Assembly: GCA_037127255.1 (NCBI GenBank)
Contig: JBANSL010000020.1
Span: 52,737,098-52,801,097, forward strand
Length of the DNA: 64,000 nucleotides
DNA from: Persicaria tinctoria
Taxonomy: Eukaryota; Streptophyta; Magnoliopsida; Caryophyllales; Polygonaceae
Direction of reading: 5' to 3'
Shown here: positions 50,268 to 61,330 of the stretch, in pieces
Layout of the letters: every line of letters starts with the position of its first letter
Numbering within the stretch: position 1 is the first letter of the stretch
Translations under genes and position numbers: made by a program
Notes under the pieces: model-generated
Told to the model about the DNA's origin: nothing
What the model saw: only the letters and a program-made list of their open reading frames with translations
The model's database searches: none

Positions 50268-51586
50268 CTTAGGAGCTTATATCTCCAAACACAATACTAT
50301 TAGTAATATCCTCACTTCATGAATGGCTTAGTTACGGAGCCTACTGATGCAGCATACTTGCTTTATTTATTTATTAATGTAATCTATCAAATATAGCATT
50401 CCCATGAAGAACCACGTGGCAATTTTTTTACTTCAAAATTCCCCTAAAATATTAGATTAAATCAAAATATCAATATCAATTGCAAGAGAATAATCACATT
50501 TAACTTAGTTGGTCAACTGTTGTTTTAATCAAAAGATCAAAGATACTTGCCTGTATCAAGACAAGCTACAATCATACACCTCTTTCTGCAAATAATTTTC
50601 CAAGCAGAGAATCCCGTGCTTTGTACTTTGATGAGATAAAAATTGTAATTTAGTGGCGGAAAAAAGAAAGAAATTGCTCTGCAATGACAAAAATGGTAGG
50701 AAGGGAGATGTTGATAAAATCAGAAGAGATCCATAGATGCAACACAAGCAAAAAAGAAGAAAACGATATATCCACGAGAAGGAAGCTAAATAAAGAGAAT
50801 GATTAAAGGAGCTCATAAAATTCCCTTACTGTTTTCATCTCTCAGCCTAAAGCAACAAGAAATTGTGAAGAATTTATCACCTCTTGAAGTGTGTACGAAC
50901 CAATGTGTCATATAGAGGTCTCTAGTGAACTGTTAAGGATAACCTCCTCTTGTACTTGTTTATTACTTTAACAAGTATATTTCCACATCTAACCTATGAG
51001 CAGAAGAAAAAACGATCAATTTGAAAGAAGAGACCAAATAAAATGACATCCATACAAGATGATTATTCAAAGATATAAGTTACCTGCAGATATAATTTGT
51101 CACATGACACACTAAACAGTTCTAACCCAATCTCTACAACAGCTTATACATCATTGACATGTACTGCACTTTTGGCCTTGATGAAACTACATGGTATTTT
51201 AAGATTAATTGTTAGCCGATTCCCATTTGATAACAAATTCTAGCAATATGAACAATGATAAGGAACCAATTTCTCAGGCAGCAGTTCAGAAGTCAAACTA
51301 ATGACATCCCTTCCAGTTTTTCAAGTTAAAAGCAACAACATAAGATAGATAGAATAGCTAGCTATGATCAGCACAAATAGAATATGTAGAAAAAGTCAGC
51401 CTTGTCTACAACACAATTCATTTACATTCAAAGGTTCAACATATTCAACAGCCCCATGGATCAATTCCTAAAATGAAAACAAACAGATGAGTTTATCATC
51501 ATGTAGATGGTCCCATACGATTAACGCTTAATACTCAGCCTAAATGAGTAATTTAATAGCTATTGAAACACTTTCAATGAGTAAAT
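50268..51586. other. CACTA interior without recognisable genes
   Basis: AT-rich sequence that resembles introns or untranslated DNA. It resumes the CACTA element after the copia insertion. I see no coding exon that I can defend here. Confidence 0.45.
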
Positions 51587-52834
51587 CACTAGTACAAATA
51601 TAGGGGTGGAGCACGGTAAGTTGGGTACGGTTTTTGACAAGCGTGCTTATTTTTTTTATTTTAAGCACGGTTTTATATTAAAAGTGTGTTCCCAACCCCA
51701 AATTCAACTAAAAGCAACACGCTTTTCCATAAAACCGTTCTCGTTTATTTCTAAAAAAATATTTAGACCGGTTTTCGTGTAAAGCGTGCTTAAAAAAACT
51801 TAAAACGAACACGGTTTAATTTTCAAAGTGTGTTCCCAAAACCAGATTTGACTAAAACAAACACGCTTTGCTATAAAACCGTTCTCGTTTATTTGTAAAA
51901 AAATATTTAACCCGATTTTCGTGTAAAGCGTGCTTAAAAAAATTACAACGAGCACGGTTTAATTCTCAAAGTGTGTTCCCACAATCAAATTTAACTAAAA
52001 CGAACACGCTTTTCTATAAAACCGTTCTCATTTATTTCTGAAAACTATTAAGCTCGGTTTTCGTGTGAAGCGTCCTTAAAAATAAATTAAAACGAGCACG
52101 GTTTCATTTTACAAGTGTGTTCCCAAAGCCAACTTTAACTAAAATCAACACGCTTTTCTATAGAACCATTCTCGTTTGTTTCTAAAGGAATAATTAGCTC
52201 GGTTTTCATGTAAAGCGTGCTTAAAAAAAATTAAAACGAACACGGTTTTATAAGAAAAGTGTCTTCCCAAAACCAAATTTAACTAGAGGGAACACATTTT
52301 TCTTTTAAAGTGTCCTCATTTATTTTTATAAACCGTTCTCGAATTTTTTTATATATATATTTAGAGTTTTTTTTAGTAATTAGATTAAGTAAATGCACAA
52401 AGTTACAACAAAATTCCGTAGCTCGGGTGGCAGGAGTGCAAAGTGGACGAATTCAGTATGAGGGTGCAAGAGGTCTTGGGTTCGACTCTTGGTTCGAGTG
52501 CGCAAGAGGTCTTGTGAGAAATATGAAAGAGCACACCTTTTTATTTAAAGCGTGCTTACAGAAATATGAAAGAGCACACTTTTCATTTAAAGCGTTCTTA
52601 TTATTAAGCACGGTTTGAAAAAAAGTGTGCTAAAATTTTTTTTTAGCACACTTCAATTGAAGTGTTCTTATAATTGGTCGTATACGCTTCAACACAAAAG
52701 CGTGCTTAAAATATTGGATCACGGTTAAATAGTAAGTGTGCTTGTTTGGGAGCGCACTCACTATAAGCACAGTACGAGAAGTGTGCTCCCATGCATTAAA
52801 AAAACGTGCTCTGGTCCCCCTTTTTGTACTAGTG
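51587..52834. mobile_element. Small non-autonomous CACTA element (1.25 kb)
   Basis: Left end CACTAGTACAAATATAGGGG, inverted right end CACTAGTACAAAAAGGGGG, with 3-bp duplication AAT at 51584-51586 and 52835-52837. The interior is mostly a tandem array of units carrying AGCGTGCTT and GAGCACGG motifs; similar motifs recur as subterminal repeats near the right end (52530-52800). Non-coding. Confidence 0.88.
51640..52360. repeat. Tandem array, five units of about 144 bp
   Basis: The phrase GTGTGTTCCCA (last unit GTGTCTTCCCA) recurs with CCC at 51691, 51835, 51978, 52122 and 52266, i.e. spacings of 144, 143, 144 and 144 bp. Each unit also carries AAAGCGTGCTTAAAAAAA, ACGAGCACGGTTT, AACACGCTTTTCTATAAAAC and CGTTCTCGTTTATTTCT in the same order with some divergence. 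Confidence 0.92.
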
Positions 52835-53091
52835 AATTAATAAGTGCGGTAAAGATGCAAATGACAATAGCATAAATTATACAATACGAAGAAGTTACAA
52901 ACCAACACGTACAATACAAGAGGAGACCAGTGAGATGTTGTGTCCTACTCATGTATATTCCTGTATGTTAGTGTGCTTCCATTTACCTATCTAACCGGTA
53001 TCAAAGAGATATAATGGAAACCATGCTGAAAGCTCCCAAAATAAGAAGCAATTCAGAAGAAAAAGAAAAAAAAAGCGAGAACCGGGCATAC

Positions 53092-53265
53092 CTAAGCAAA
53101 GAAGCCGAAGTTGCGACCGCTTCCGGAGTTGCAGTGATGCGCCTGGGGGCTCAAAAAGGTCCTTGTCGTGCTTCCCTTTCCTCCAATTTCTCAAAACTGG
53201 TGCCCAGCTTTCATGAGCCCTGAATTCGTCCTCTCTGTTGATTGCCCCAAACTGAAAACTCCCAA
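53092..53265 (-). pseudogene. Exon-like fragment of an unidentified gene near the CACTA right end
   Basis: On the minus strand an acceptor-like TTTTCAG is followed by an open frame of about 57 residues (including SWAPVLRNWRKGKHDKDLF) that ends at a GTATG donor-like site (53086-53091). It has no stop in this frame and looks more coding than its surroundings. I do not recognise the protein. It may belong to the same captured gene as the blocks at 42684-43649. Confidence 0.35.
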
Positions 53266-53448
53266 AATTACTAAATCAAATAAAAAAATTCGGAGTTGAA
53301 AATTTCCAAACAGAAAAACCCTAGAGCAGAAGAGGTACCGAAAATTGAGTCCTAATCATGTATGATCTATCTGCGGCGCCACAGAGGCATGACTACGAGT
53401 TGATCTGGTGCAGAGGGGAAGGTTGATGGCGATTTGGATTCGTCTGAT

Positions 53449-53452
<4 letters not shown>

Positions 53453-53519
<67 letters not shown>
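53453..53519. repeat. (GA)n microsatellite
   Basis: About 33 consecutive GA dinucleotides. Open frames across it are repeat artefacts. Confidence 0.95.
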
Positions 53520-53521
<2 letters not shown>

Positions 53522-54100
53522 CAAAGGTTGATGGTGATTTGGACGAGCTGCTTGAAGAGGCGAAGAGGACAGCGGATGCGAAGAGGCACTGAAGGAGCAG
53601 ATCTCACTCGTCGACGGCGGGGAAGGTTAGAGGTTTTTAGATCCGAAAGTAGAGGAGGAGATGGGCGAATAGCAGAGGGGGGGGGGTTAGGGGTTTTCAG
53701 ATCTGTAGAGGAGATGGAAGAACAGCAAAGGGTGGGTTAGGGGTTTTCAGATCTAAAGGTAGAGGACAAGATGGACGAACAACGGAAGGAAGGCTAGGTT
53801 TTCATATCTGAAAGAGCAGAGTGAGGAGATGGGTATATGGATTTTCTTTTTTTCCTTTTTCTTTTAAAAAAACACATTTTAGCTACGGCGTCAGCTCACC
53901 ATGGCAAGCAATGCCCATTTATAGAAAAATTAGCGACAGCAACCCTTGCCGAAGCTACGATCGGTCGCAAAATATACCCATTGTCATGCCAAGCCTTTTG
54001 CCGAAGGTACATCGGTGGCAAAAGGTACCAATTGCCACGTCAAGACCCTTGCCGAAGCTAGCTAGCGTGGCTAATTTAATTCTTTTTTTTTGTAGTGATT

Positions 54101-54671
54101 GGAGATAAACAAGTTACATCTCGAATGAAACTCACTAATTATAATCAACCATGTACCTTAAGACAAATGGGAGATCCCGTCATCCCGTGAGAAATTGAAC
54201 TTTTTATGTCCGACACCAAAACATTTATGCCAAGAGTGAGAGAAGTATATTTCTCTCTCACCTACTTCGTTTTGGCAATAAGCGAGGATAAGTTGGCTCA
54301 CATTTGCCGCTCAGTCGAGGGTCTTGGCATCTACAATGACTCAGGTCTTTGCGACCTCATTCGCTCGGAGACTCTTGGGTGTTTATCAAAAAAAGATCTA
54401 TTTAATTTATTGCTGCTATATATGTACGAGTTTCATTGTTGGTACGTATGCTACTCCATTCCATTGTACGTTGTCGGGGCGGAGCTAAGGGGTGCTCGGC
54501 GGGAGTGCTAAAGCACCCCTGACCGGAAAAAAATACAAAAAATAATTTTTGTTTGCATATGACTTGAAGCAAAAGTGTTATCTAGACAAAGGGGTAAGTA
54601 ATTCTTCTTGATTTAAATTATTTTAATTAAAAATATTATATTTAAATTATATATTTAATGCTTTCTTTTAA
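54101..54671. other. Intergenic DNA right of the CACTA element
   Basis: Contains a 101-codon open frame (54206-54511) with no recognised domain. From about 54474 it has the phrase CGGGGCGGAGCTAAGGGG, a common start of hAT-like plant elements. A loosely matching inverted end occurs near 55345-55373 (CCCTAACCAAAATTCCGACT), but no TSD was found. Confidence 0.35.
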
Positions 54672-55156
54672 TCTATATCTATATATAAACTCTTAATTTA
54701 GAAGAGCTTAGGATGACGTGTCAAGCTTAGAGGAATTTTAGGAGTCTCGACCAATCATTATTTTTGCCATTTTTCTTTGATTTTCTTTAATTCTATTTTT
54801 TTTTCTTCTTTTTCCTTTAATTCTTTTTTTTCTTTAATTTTACTAACTATTGGGCTTAATTCAAAACATTGATCTTAGCTTAAATTATAATTTTAGAAGT
54901 TTTTTTTCTCTAAAAAAACAATGGGATTAATTCAAAACATAAAATTAATAATAAGAAAATATAAAATTAATGTTAGTAATCTACATCTATATCTATATAT
55001 ATCTATATATACTACTTTAATCGTTTTCTCAACCCATGAGTTTAATTCAAAATATTTAATCATCTGAACTTTTACAATTATGTTATAATATTAATTTAAT
55101 ATATTAGTAAGATTTTATTTATAAAAAATCGCGCCATGGTGTGAGGATTATACTAA
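54672..55156 (+). mobile_element. Probable small Helitron (485 bp)
   Basis: Begins TCTATATCTATATATAAAC after an A and ends CTAA before a T, as Helitrons insert between A and T with TC...CTRR ends. A short GC-rich hairpin-like CGCGCCATGGTGTG lies about 11 bases before the 3' end. The flanks on both sides share TAATTCTTCTTGATTT, which supports an insertion into one sequence. It is non-coding. The palindrome is weak, so this is probable rather than certain. Confidence 0.55.
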
Positions 55157-55380
55157 TATTGTTTTAATTTTGAAGAGTAATTCTTCTTGATTTTTATTAA
55201 GTATTTTTGGTTCCTCCGAACTATTTAAATAAAAAATATCATAAATAAAAAAAATAGTATTTTTTCAATATTTAAAAAAAAATCTTTGTATACACACCAA
55301 AAATAAAATCATTTCATGAAATTTTTTTAACATCCCCTAACCAAAATTCCGACTCAATCCCTACTATTGCTGATGATCAA

Positions 55381-55612
55381 GCTACGTGCCCATCCTTCCA
55401 TTCGTCTTTGTCCATGGAATCTATATTCCGGCTTCCATTTCCGTTGTGCATATATAAAACATGTCCAGTGAGAGCATTGTTCGGTATAAATTTCTCAGTC
55501 TCTGAACTTTTCTCCCGCCTATAATTGAATTGCAATCTTCGTCCAAATCCTCGATTGATCGTAAAAGCCTTCTTGCACTACAAGAGGAACACAAGATTAG
55601 GCACCACTCAGG
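55381..55612 (+). pseudogene. Orphan promoter and leader fragment of an RLP-C-type gene
   Basis: Matches the region immediately upstream of RLP-C (about 59178-59402): CCGGCTTCCATTTCCGTTGT, TATAAAA(C), GTCCAGTGAG, then CTTTTCTCC and CTACAAGAGGAACACAAGAT. The match stops at ATTAGGC and no receptor coding sequence follows. A TATA-like TATATAAAAC lies near 55449-55459. It is a leftover of a tandem duplication or unequal crossover. Confidence 0.7.
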
Positions 55613-55773
55613 CATTTTGATATATCTCTATAATTTAATAAAAAAATTCATCTCAATTTTAAACTTAAAGTAGATTATAATTTTAAACTAGATTAATTTC
55701 TAACGCTAAGTTAAAAATTTGATAATTATTGTACAAATTATATGGAGATTTAAACAAGCTACTTACATACTCT

Positions 55774-57143
55774 TACTCCGTATAAGTTGACTTTCTGTAA
55801 GGTGTTGTCTTTGTCACAGAATCAACCCAAACACCACCTTGCAATTCAAGCCGGCATGTTATTGTTCTTCAAGGTATAAAAAAATACTTCTTTATTATTT
55901 ATTCACACTTTTTTAAGAAGATAAAACTATATAAAATATTCATTTTTTATAAAAAAATTTATTAACAATTTTGCACTTATTAATAGTAACTACGAAAATT
56001 TTATCATCTTAAAAAAATGGGTGTAATGACAAGTTGGTGATCGATGTCTGATTGTCGGATATTTCTATTTCTATTTAATTTACTGCTGGTGTGTAGGCCG
56101 GACCTGAGATTTGAAATGCCCGAGGCCGAATATAAAAACGGGGCCCTTTACTATTTTTTTTTTGGAGAATTTTATTTATCATTTATTTTATTTAGCTATT
56201 TTTATATTAAAAAAAGCTCAATATAGATGGTTTTAAATATATTTTTATTCGTTATTTTGGGCAATTATTCTTTTAGAAAGGGTTTCGAAAATCTAATTCT
56301 TTTTAAATATGAAGTTGCACACGATAAAACGAAATAAAACATTAATAAAATTTTGTTTATTTTTCATAAACATATATAATGGATAGTTTATATTTTATTG
56401 GTGATTTTTATTCATTATTAAATGAAATTTTGTTGGGAAAATGCAACCAAATTAATGGGTTACAAAGAGAATTGAATTATGAACTAATAGAAAAGAATGA
56501 GATTTTTTACCAATACACTATAATTGCTTTAGTTAAACTTACTTATAAAAAAAATCCATATACTTAAAAAAAAAAAAATTGAACCCCTTTTAAATTTTGG
56601 GCCCGAGACGGAAGACACATTCTCCTTCCCTCAGGTCTAGAAGTTTACCGTAGTTTACCGTTTTACATCCATTGTTCATTGTCCTTATATTCCGGCTTCA
56701 GTTTCGCATCAAGTAGTCACACATCAATCAGGCATATAGTTATGATTTGCTTCAACTCCTTCACAAGTAGTATAAAAAAAACTACACTAAAAAAATCAAT
56801 CATATTGAATGAGTTTGTGGAAATACTATATGACACTGAGAATTACAGTAGGTTAGAATTAATTTGATGACATCTTCAAGGATTTTTTTATTGATTTGAA
56901 TCTACAAAATTCAGACAAAGAGATAAGATGGGAGGAGTGGATATTCAAAGGGAGCTAATTAAAGGATGAAAACCGACATGTAACTACAAAATGTAAACGA
57001 CTTTGAACAAATGTATGTCTGCAATTACCATCTCAAGTTGGGATTGAACTGGTTGATCAATTGCTATATATGAAGGCCGGGGTGTGCAGTTATAATAACC
57101 ATGTAACTACAAAACATACTTAGCCTCCTAAAAAGTAATAACA
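55774..57143 (+). promoter_or_regulatory. Upstream region of RLP-B
   Basis: The 5' part and the last 400 bp match the upstream region of RLP-A. Between about 56084 and 56715 lies a block absent from RLP-A. It starts TAGGCCGGACCTGAG and its right end, inverted, reads CTAGACCTGAGGGAAGG, resembling the ends of hAT-like MITEs, but no clean TSD is visible. A TATA-like CTATATATGA at 57064-57073 is about 70 bp upstream of the ATG. Confidence 0.5.
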
Positions 57144-58901
57144 ATGCTTCCAAAACAACCAGCATTTGCTCTTCCTACCCATCTTCTCTTTTTCACTTTG
57201 CTCCTTTATTCATTTGTCTTCTCTTGCCAACAAGTTTGTAACCACCGAGATCAATCCGCTCTTCTCGCCTTCTCGTCAAACATTTCAACTTCTCCTTCCA
57301 TTCCGCTAAATTGGTCTCCCTCTATAAGTTGTTGCAGATGGGACGGGGTAAAATGTGATATGAATGGCAGGGTAACGCATTTGGAGTTACCTTCAAGAGG
57401 TCTAGATGGGGTAATCACTTCCTCTATTAGCCGTCTTGTTATGCTTACTCATCTTAATTTAACGAATAACTATTTTCACGGACCTCTAGGAGAAGAAATT
57501 TATAGCCTCACAAACCTTATAATCTTGGATTTGTCTTCAAATAGCATTAATGGCTCCATCCATGACAAGATTGGGAAGCTCTTGTCCTTGAAAAAGCTTC
57601 ATCTTTACAAAAATTTTCTTAGTGGTCCTTTACCATCATCTTTGATGAACTGTACAAATCTGTTGGAGATAATTCTAAGGGATAATAATCTCAATGAACA
57701 TATCTCAAAGTTGAACTTTTCAAGCCTTGTTCGACTCCAAAAGCTTGATCTTAGGAACAATAGTTTCAATGGTACTTTACCAGAGGGTATATACTCATGC
57801 ATTTCCCTCATTGCACTTGGAATGGGGCAAAATAATTTATCGGGGCAAATCTCTCCAAAAATTGTTCAACTAAAATCTCTGTCTTTCCTTTCTCTGGCAA
57901 AAAATTCCTTTACAAATATCACATCGACACTTAGAAGTTTAGCAAATTGTAAGAACCTAACTACCCTCTTCCTTTCATCCAACTTCTATAACGAATCCCT
58001 ACCGATCCATAGAAACTTTATTGGGTTAGGGGGATTTGCAAAGCTTAAATTCTTTTTCCTTGAAGACTGCATGTTTGCACCAGGTCACATCCCTAACTGG
58101 ATATCTAATCTGAAGAGATTGCAGATTTTGAGCCTTCAAGGTAATAGAATGACCGGTAGAGTTCCAAACTGGCTCAGGACTCTACCAAGCCTCCATCTAC
58201 TACAGTTGAATAACAATAGTTTGGTGGGAGAGCTTCCACTAGAATTGTGCCAACTACCAGCACTAATCTCTGCACGAAACTTTCAAGCATACATGAATTT
58301 CTTTCAATTTGAGATGCCTGTCTTTGACATTGTCAACATTACCACTCATATTAGGTTTAAGGACACCTTTTATCATGGGCTAGACGTCTCCTATAATGCA
58401 CTCAATGGTGATATTCCAAAAGAGATTGGCAACTTACGCAATCTTCAAGTACTAATTCTCAACAACAATAGTTTTTCTGGTCATATTCCCAACAACATAT
58501 CAAATTTAAAGAGCCTAGAAAAGCTAGATTTCTCTGCAAACAACCTCAATGGAGAGATTCCGACATCGCTAATAAGCCTAACTTTCCTTTCACAATTCAA
58601 TGTGTTTGATAATGATCTCGAAGGTCCAATACCAACAGGTGGTCAGTTTAGTACTTTCCCAGAATCTAGCTTCGAAGGGAATCCTGGCTTATGTGGTGCA
58701 CCCTTGAATCACCCTTGTTCTAATCCATCAACAACAATGGATAGAAATGGAAGTCGAGATCCCGATCACAACATGCATTGGTTCCTAAATGGACTCTTTG
58801 TTGGTTTTGCCGTGGGATTTTCCGGTATTCTCGTGGTCATAGCATCCCATTCTTGGTTAAACAACAATAAGAGATGCCTGAACTCGATCAATCGAAATTA
58901 G
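57144..58901 (+). CDS. RLP-B: LRR receptor-like protein, intact, no kinase
   Basis: 585 residues in a single exon. Signal peptide 1-28 (hydrophobic LLFFTLLLYSFVFS). LRR N-terminal cap about 29-75 with the paired Cys motif SCCRW and WDGVKCD. About 16 LRRs follow, with an island-like break at roughly 374-412 between LRR 12 and 13. The C-terminal cap is GNPGLCGAPLNHPC, the membrane span is 546-572, and the tail is 13 residues (NNNKRCLNSINRN). This plan matches the RLP2/RLP3 group, whose ectodomains resemble the peptide-hormone receptors PSY1R and PSKR. Such proteins sit in the plasma membrane and signal with partner kinases such as SOBIR1 or BAK1 (family knowledge, not shown here). It is shorter than typical members of about 700 residues, so several LRRs may have been lost. 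The ligand cannot be predicted. Flanking copies RLP-A and RLP-C are broken, making this the only translatable member here. Confidence 0.93.
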   Translation: MLPKQPAFALPTHLLFFTLLLYSFVFSCQQVCNHRDQSALLAFSSNISTSPSIPLNWSPSISCCRWDGVKCDMNGRVTHLELPSRGLDGVITSSISRLVMLTHLNLTNNYFHGPLGEEIYSLTNLIILDLSSNSINGSIHDKIGKLLSLKKLHLYKNFLSGPLPSSLMNCTNLLEIILRDNNLNEHISKLNFSSLVRLQKLDLRNNSFNGTLPEGIYSCISLIALGMGQNNLSGQISPKIVQLKSLSFLSLAKNSFTNITSTLRSLANCKNLTTLFLSSNFYNESLPIHRNFIGLGGFAKLKFFFLEDCMFAPGHIPNWISNLKRLQILSLQGNRMTGRVPNWLRTLPSLHLLQLNNNSLVGELPLELCQLPALISARNFQAYMNFFQFEMPVFDIVNITTHIRFKDTFYHGLDVSYNALNGDIPKEIGNLRNLQVLILNNNSFSGHIPNNISNLKSLEKLDFSANNLNGEIPTSLISLTFLSQFNVFDNDLEGPIPTGGQFSTFPESSFEGNPGLCGAPLNHPCSNPSTTMDRNGSRDPDHNMHWFLNGLFVGFAVGFSGILVVIASHSWLNNNKRCLNSINRN

Positions 58902-59402
58902 GTTTACTAGCTAGTTGTTGGTGGTCTGTAACGATGGTATTGTACATATTGTATGTCAATGTAGTACCAAAACATGCATATATACATAGATTATGCTTTT
59001 TTGTATGTGTTACTTTCTTGTATTTCTTAAACTTATTTTGTAATAAAGTAAAGTTGAGCGCCAGTGATTTCATTTTGATTTTGGTGGTTTCGATCACCAG
59101 TGATGCTTGTATTGAAAACATGGCCAATCCCATATTAGTGTTGCGTTGGAACACCCAACGATTATTTTGTTGCTGATGATCAATAATCCGGCTTCCATTT
59201 CCGTTGTGTATAAAACGTGTCCAGTGAGCGTTAATGTTTGGTACCGATGCATTTTTAAGATTTCTGATGCTTTTTTCTGTTTCTGTAGGCAATTTCTCAA
59301 TCTCTGACCTTTTCTCCTGCCTATTGGGTTGCAATCTTCATTCGAAATCCTCGATTGATTGTAAAAGCCTTCTTGTACTACAAGAGGAACACAAGATTAG
59401 GC
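58902..59402 (+). other. RLP-B 3' flank running into the RLP-C upstream region
   Basis: 58906-59162 matches the 3' flank of RLP-A. From about 59178 the sequence matches the orphan fragment at 55381-55612, with a TATA-like TATAAAAC near 59209. A TTTCTGTTTCTGTAG motif ending at 59288 resembles a splice acceptor. A frame from ATG 59234 reads an LRR-cap-like phrase (SSIDCKSLLVLQEE) but leaves the RLP frame. Confidence 0.6.
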
Positions 59403-61202
59403 CAACCCCCATTTGCTCTTCCTACCCATCTTCTCCTCTTCACTTTGCTCTTTTATTCCTTTGTCTTCTCTTGCCAACAAGTTTGTAACCACCAAGATCA
59501 ATCCGCTCTTCTCGCCTTCTCATCAAACATTTCCACTTCTCCTTCCATTCCACTAAATTGGTCTTCTTCTATAAGTTGTTGCAGATGGGAAGGAGTGAAG
59601 TGTGATATGAATGGCAGGGTAACGCATTTGCAATTGCCTTCGAGAGGTCTAGACGGGGTAATCACTTCCTCTATTAGCCGCCTTGGTATGCTCACTCATC
59701 TTAATTTATCGAGTAACTATCTCCATGGACCTCTAGGAGAAGAAATTTATAGCCTCACAAACCTTGTAGTTTTGGATTTGTCTTCAAATACCATTGTTGG
59801 CTCCATCCATCACAAGGTTGGGAAGCTCTTGTCCCTGCAAAAGCTTCATCTTAACTAAAACAGTCTTAGCGGTCCTTTCCCATCATCTTTGATGAACTGT
59901 ACAAATTTGGTGGAGATAATTTTGAGGGATAACCATCTCAATGGAGATATCTCAACGTTGGACTTTTCAAGCCTTGTTCAACTCGAAAAGCTTGATCTTA
60001 GGAATAATAGGTTGAATGGCACTATTCCCGAAAGCATATACTCATGCAAGTCACTCGTTGCAATTGGATTAAACCGAAATTTAATAATTGGCCAAATCTC
60101 CCCCCAAATTGTTGTACTAAAGTCCTTGTCCTTCATTTCTCTATCACAAAATTCCTTTATGAATATCACAGCAACACTCAAAATTTTAGCAAAATGTAAG
60201 AACCTAACTAGCCTCTTTCTTTCACATAACTTTTATGGTGAATCCCTACCCATCCATAAAAGCTTTATTGGTTTAGAAGAATACCCAAAACTTCAATTCC
60301 TTACTCTTGAAAATTGCAAGTTTACAGCAGGCCCTTCCCTAATTGGTTATCTAATTTGAAGAGTTTGTGTTTCTTAAGCTTGCAGGGTAATCACTACTAG
60401 AATTCTGTTCATAGACATCGGGTATAAACCGATGTTAATAAAAAAAAAATTCAACGTGTTAGTGGGTGGTGTTAAAAATCCAAACTTTACCACATCGGTT
60501 TATAACCGATGTCTATAATGATTTATAACATTGTTTTTATTGTTGATAACGATTAAAGTACGTTGATATAATGACGTTTTTGTTGATGAACCTAATGTTA
60601 AACCATTATTATTTTGCATTTCTAGCCATTTAAAGGTTCGTAGGAAAACCCAAAACATCACATTAACGTCGCTATTTTTTATAAACATGATGTTTTACAT
60701 TAATAAACACATCGATTATGAATTATTCAATTTGTGCATAATATTTTTTCATGTTTAATTTTTTATAATCTTTTATATAAATATAATGAACCACATTTAA
60801 TATTTTAAAAGTCGATGTTATTTATATATTTTCAAATCATTTTTTATATGAAAAACGATGTTTTGGTATTTTATCACATCGTTTTATATTACAATTTTGA
60901 CATATACGGGGTTTTAGAAATCGATTTGTATACCTATGATCGACGTATCCATAAAGATAGATATCGTTTTTTCTCTCTGGAGTCCGATGTTTTTCATCAA
61001 ATACACTAATCATCCAATACCCCTGTTGATCTATAATGTGACCCTGTTTTGGCTAATAGAAACTTAAACATTATAAAAGACCAACACATGCATTAAATAA
61101 TAAAAAATAAACAATGTTCTTGATTGCAATAACCCGTCTAAATGTCTAATATACATTGCACTACTAGAATTCTATACATTGCACTCTATTCCTCTCTTTC
61201 CT

Positions 61203-61330
61203 GCTAGAGCTCCACAGACTCAACCAGGATCAGAGCTGAACACCAGAGCATCGTCTTCATAAACGCGTTCACGTAGGACGGATGTTGATCAAAGGCGTCG
61301 ATTGAGGCCCTCTAGAGCGTCGAGGTCATG
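61203..61330 (-). pseudogene. Exon-like block inside the CACTA element (unidentified)
   Basis: On the minus strand a frame of about 35 residues containing SIDAFDQHPSYVNAFMKTML ends at a stop and looks more coding than its AT-rich neighbours. The upstream part is closed by a stop in the same frame. No family recognised; a captured gene fragment is the likeliest explanation. Confidence 0.3.

Larger units (their letters stand above)
41353..54097. mobile_element. Large non-autonomous CACTA (En/Spm) element carrying nested insertions
   Basis: Left end CACTACCAAAAAAAAATGAA, inverted right end CACTACAAAAAAAAAGAATT, and a 3-bp duplication ATT on both sides (41350-41352 and 54098-54100), the CACTA hallmark. 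Subterminal repeats of the type GCCGTAGC, CTTCGGCAAA and GCTACGGC crowd both ends (41375-41610 and 53880-54070) in opposite orientation, as expected for transposase-binding repeats. Removing a hAT MITE, a copia element and a small CACTA leaves about 4.3 kb of its own sequence. I see no TNPD-type transposase frame, but exon-like fragments are present, so it may be a gene-capturing derivative. Confidence 0.88.

Noticed and set aside
51587..52834. CRISPR-like array in the 144-bp repeats
   Set aside because: Units are contiguous and diverged, with no spacers, and the genome is a plant's; it is a tandem array inside a CACTA MITE.
54474..55373. A hAT-like element starting CGGGGCGGAGCTAAGGGG
   Set aside because: The start phrase is typical, and a weak inverted end exists near 55345-55373, but no TSD was found, so I kept it only as a comment.
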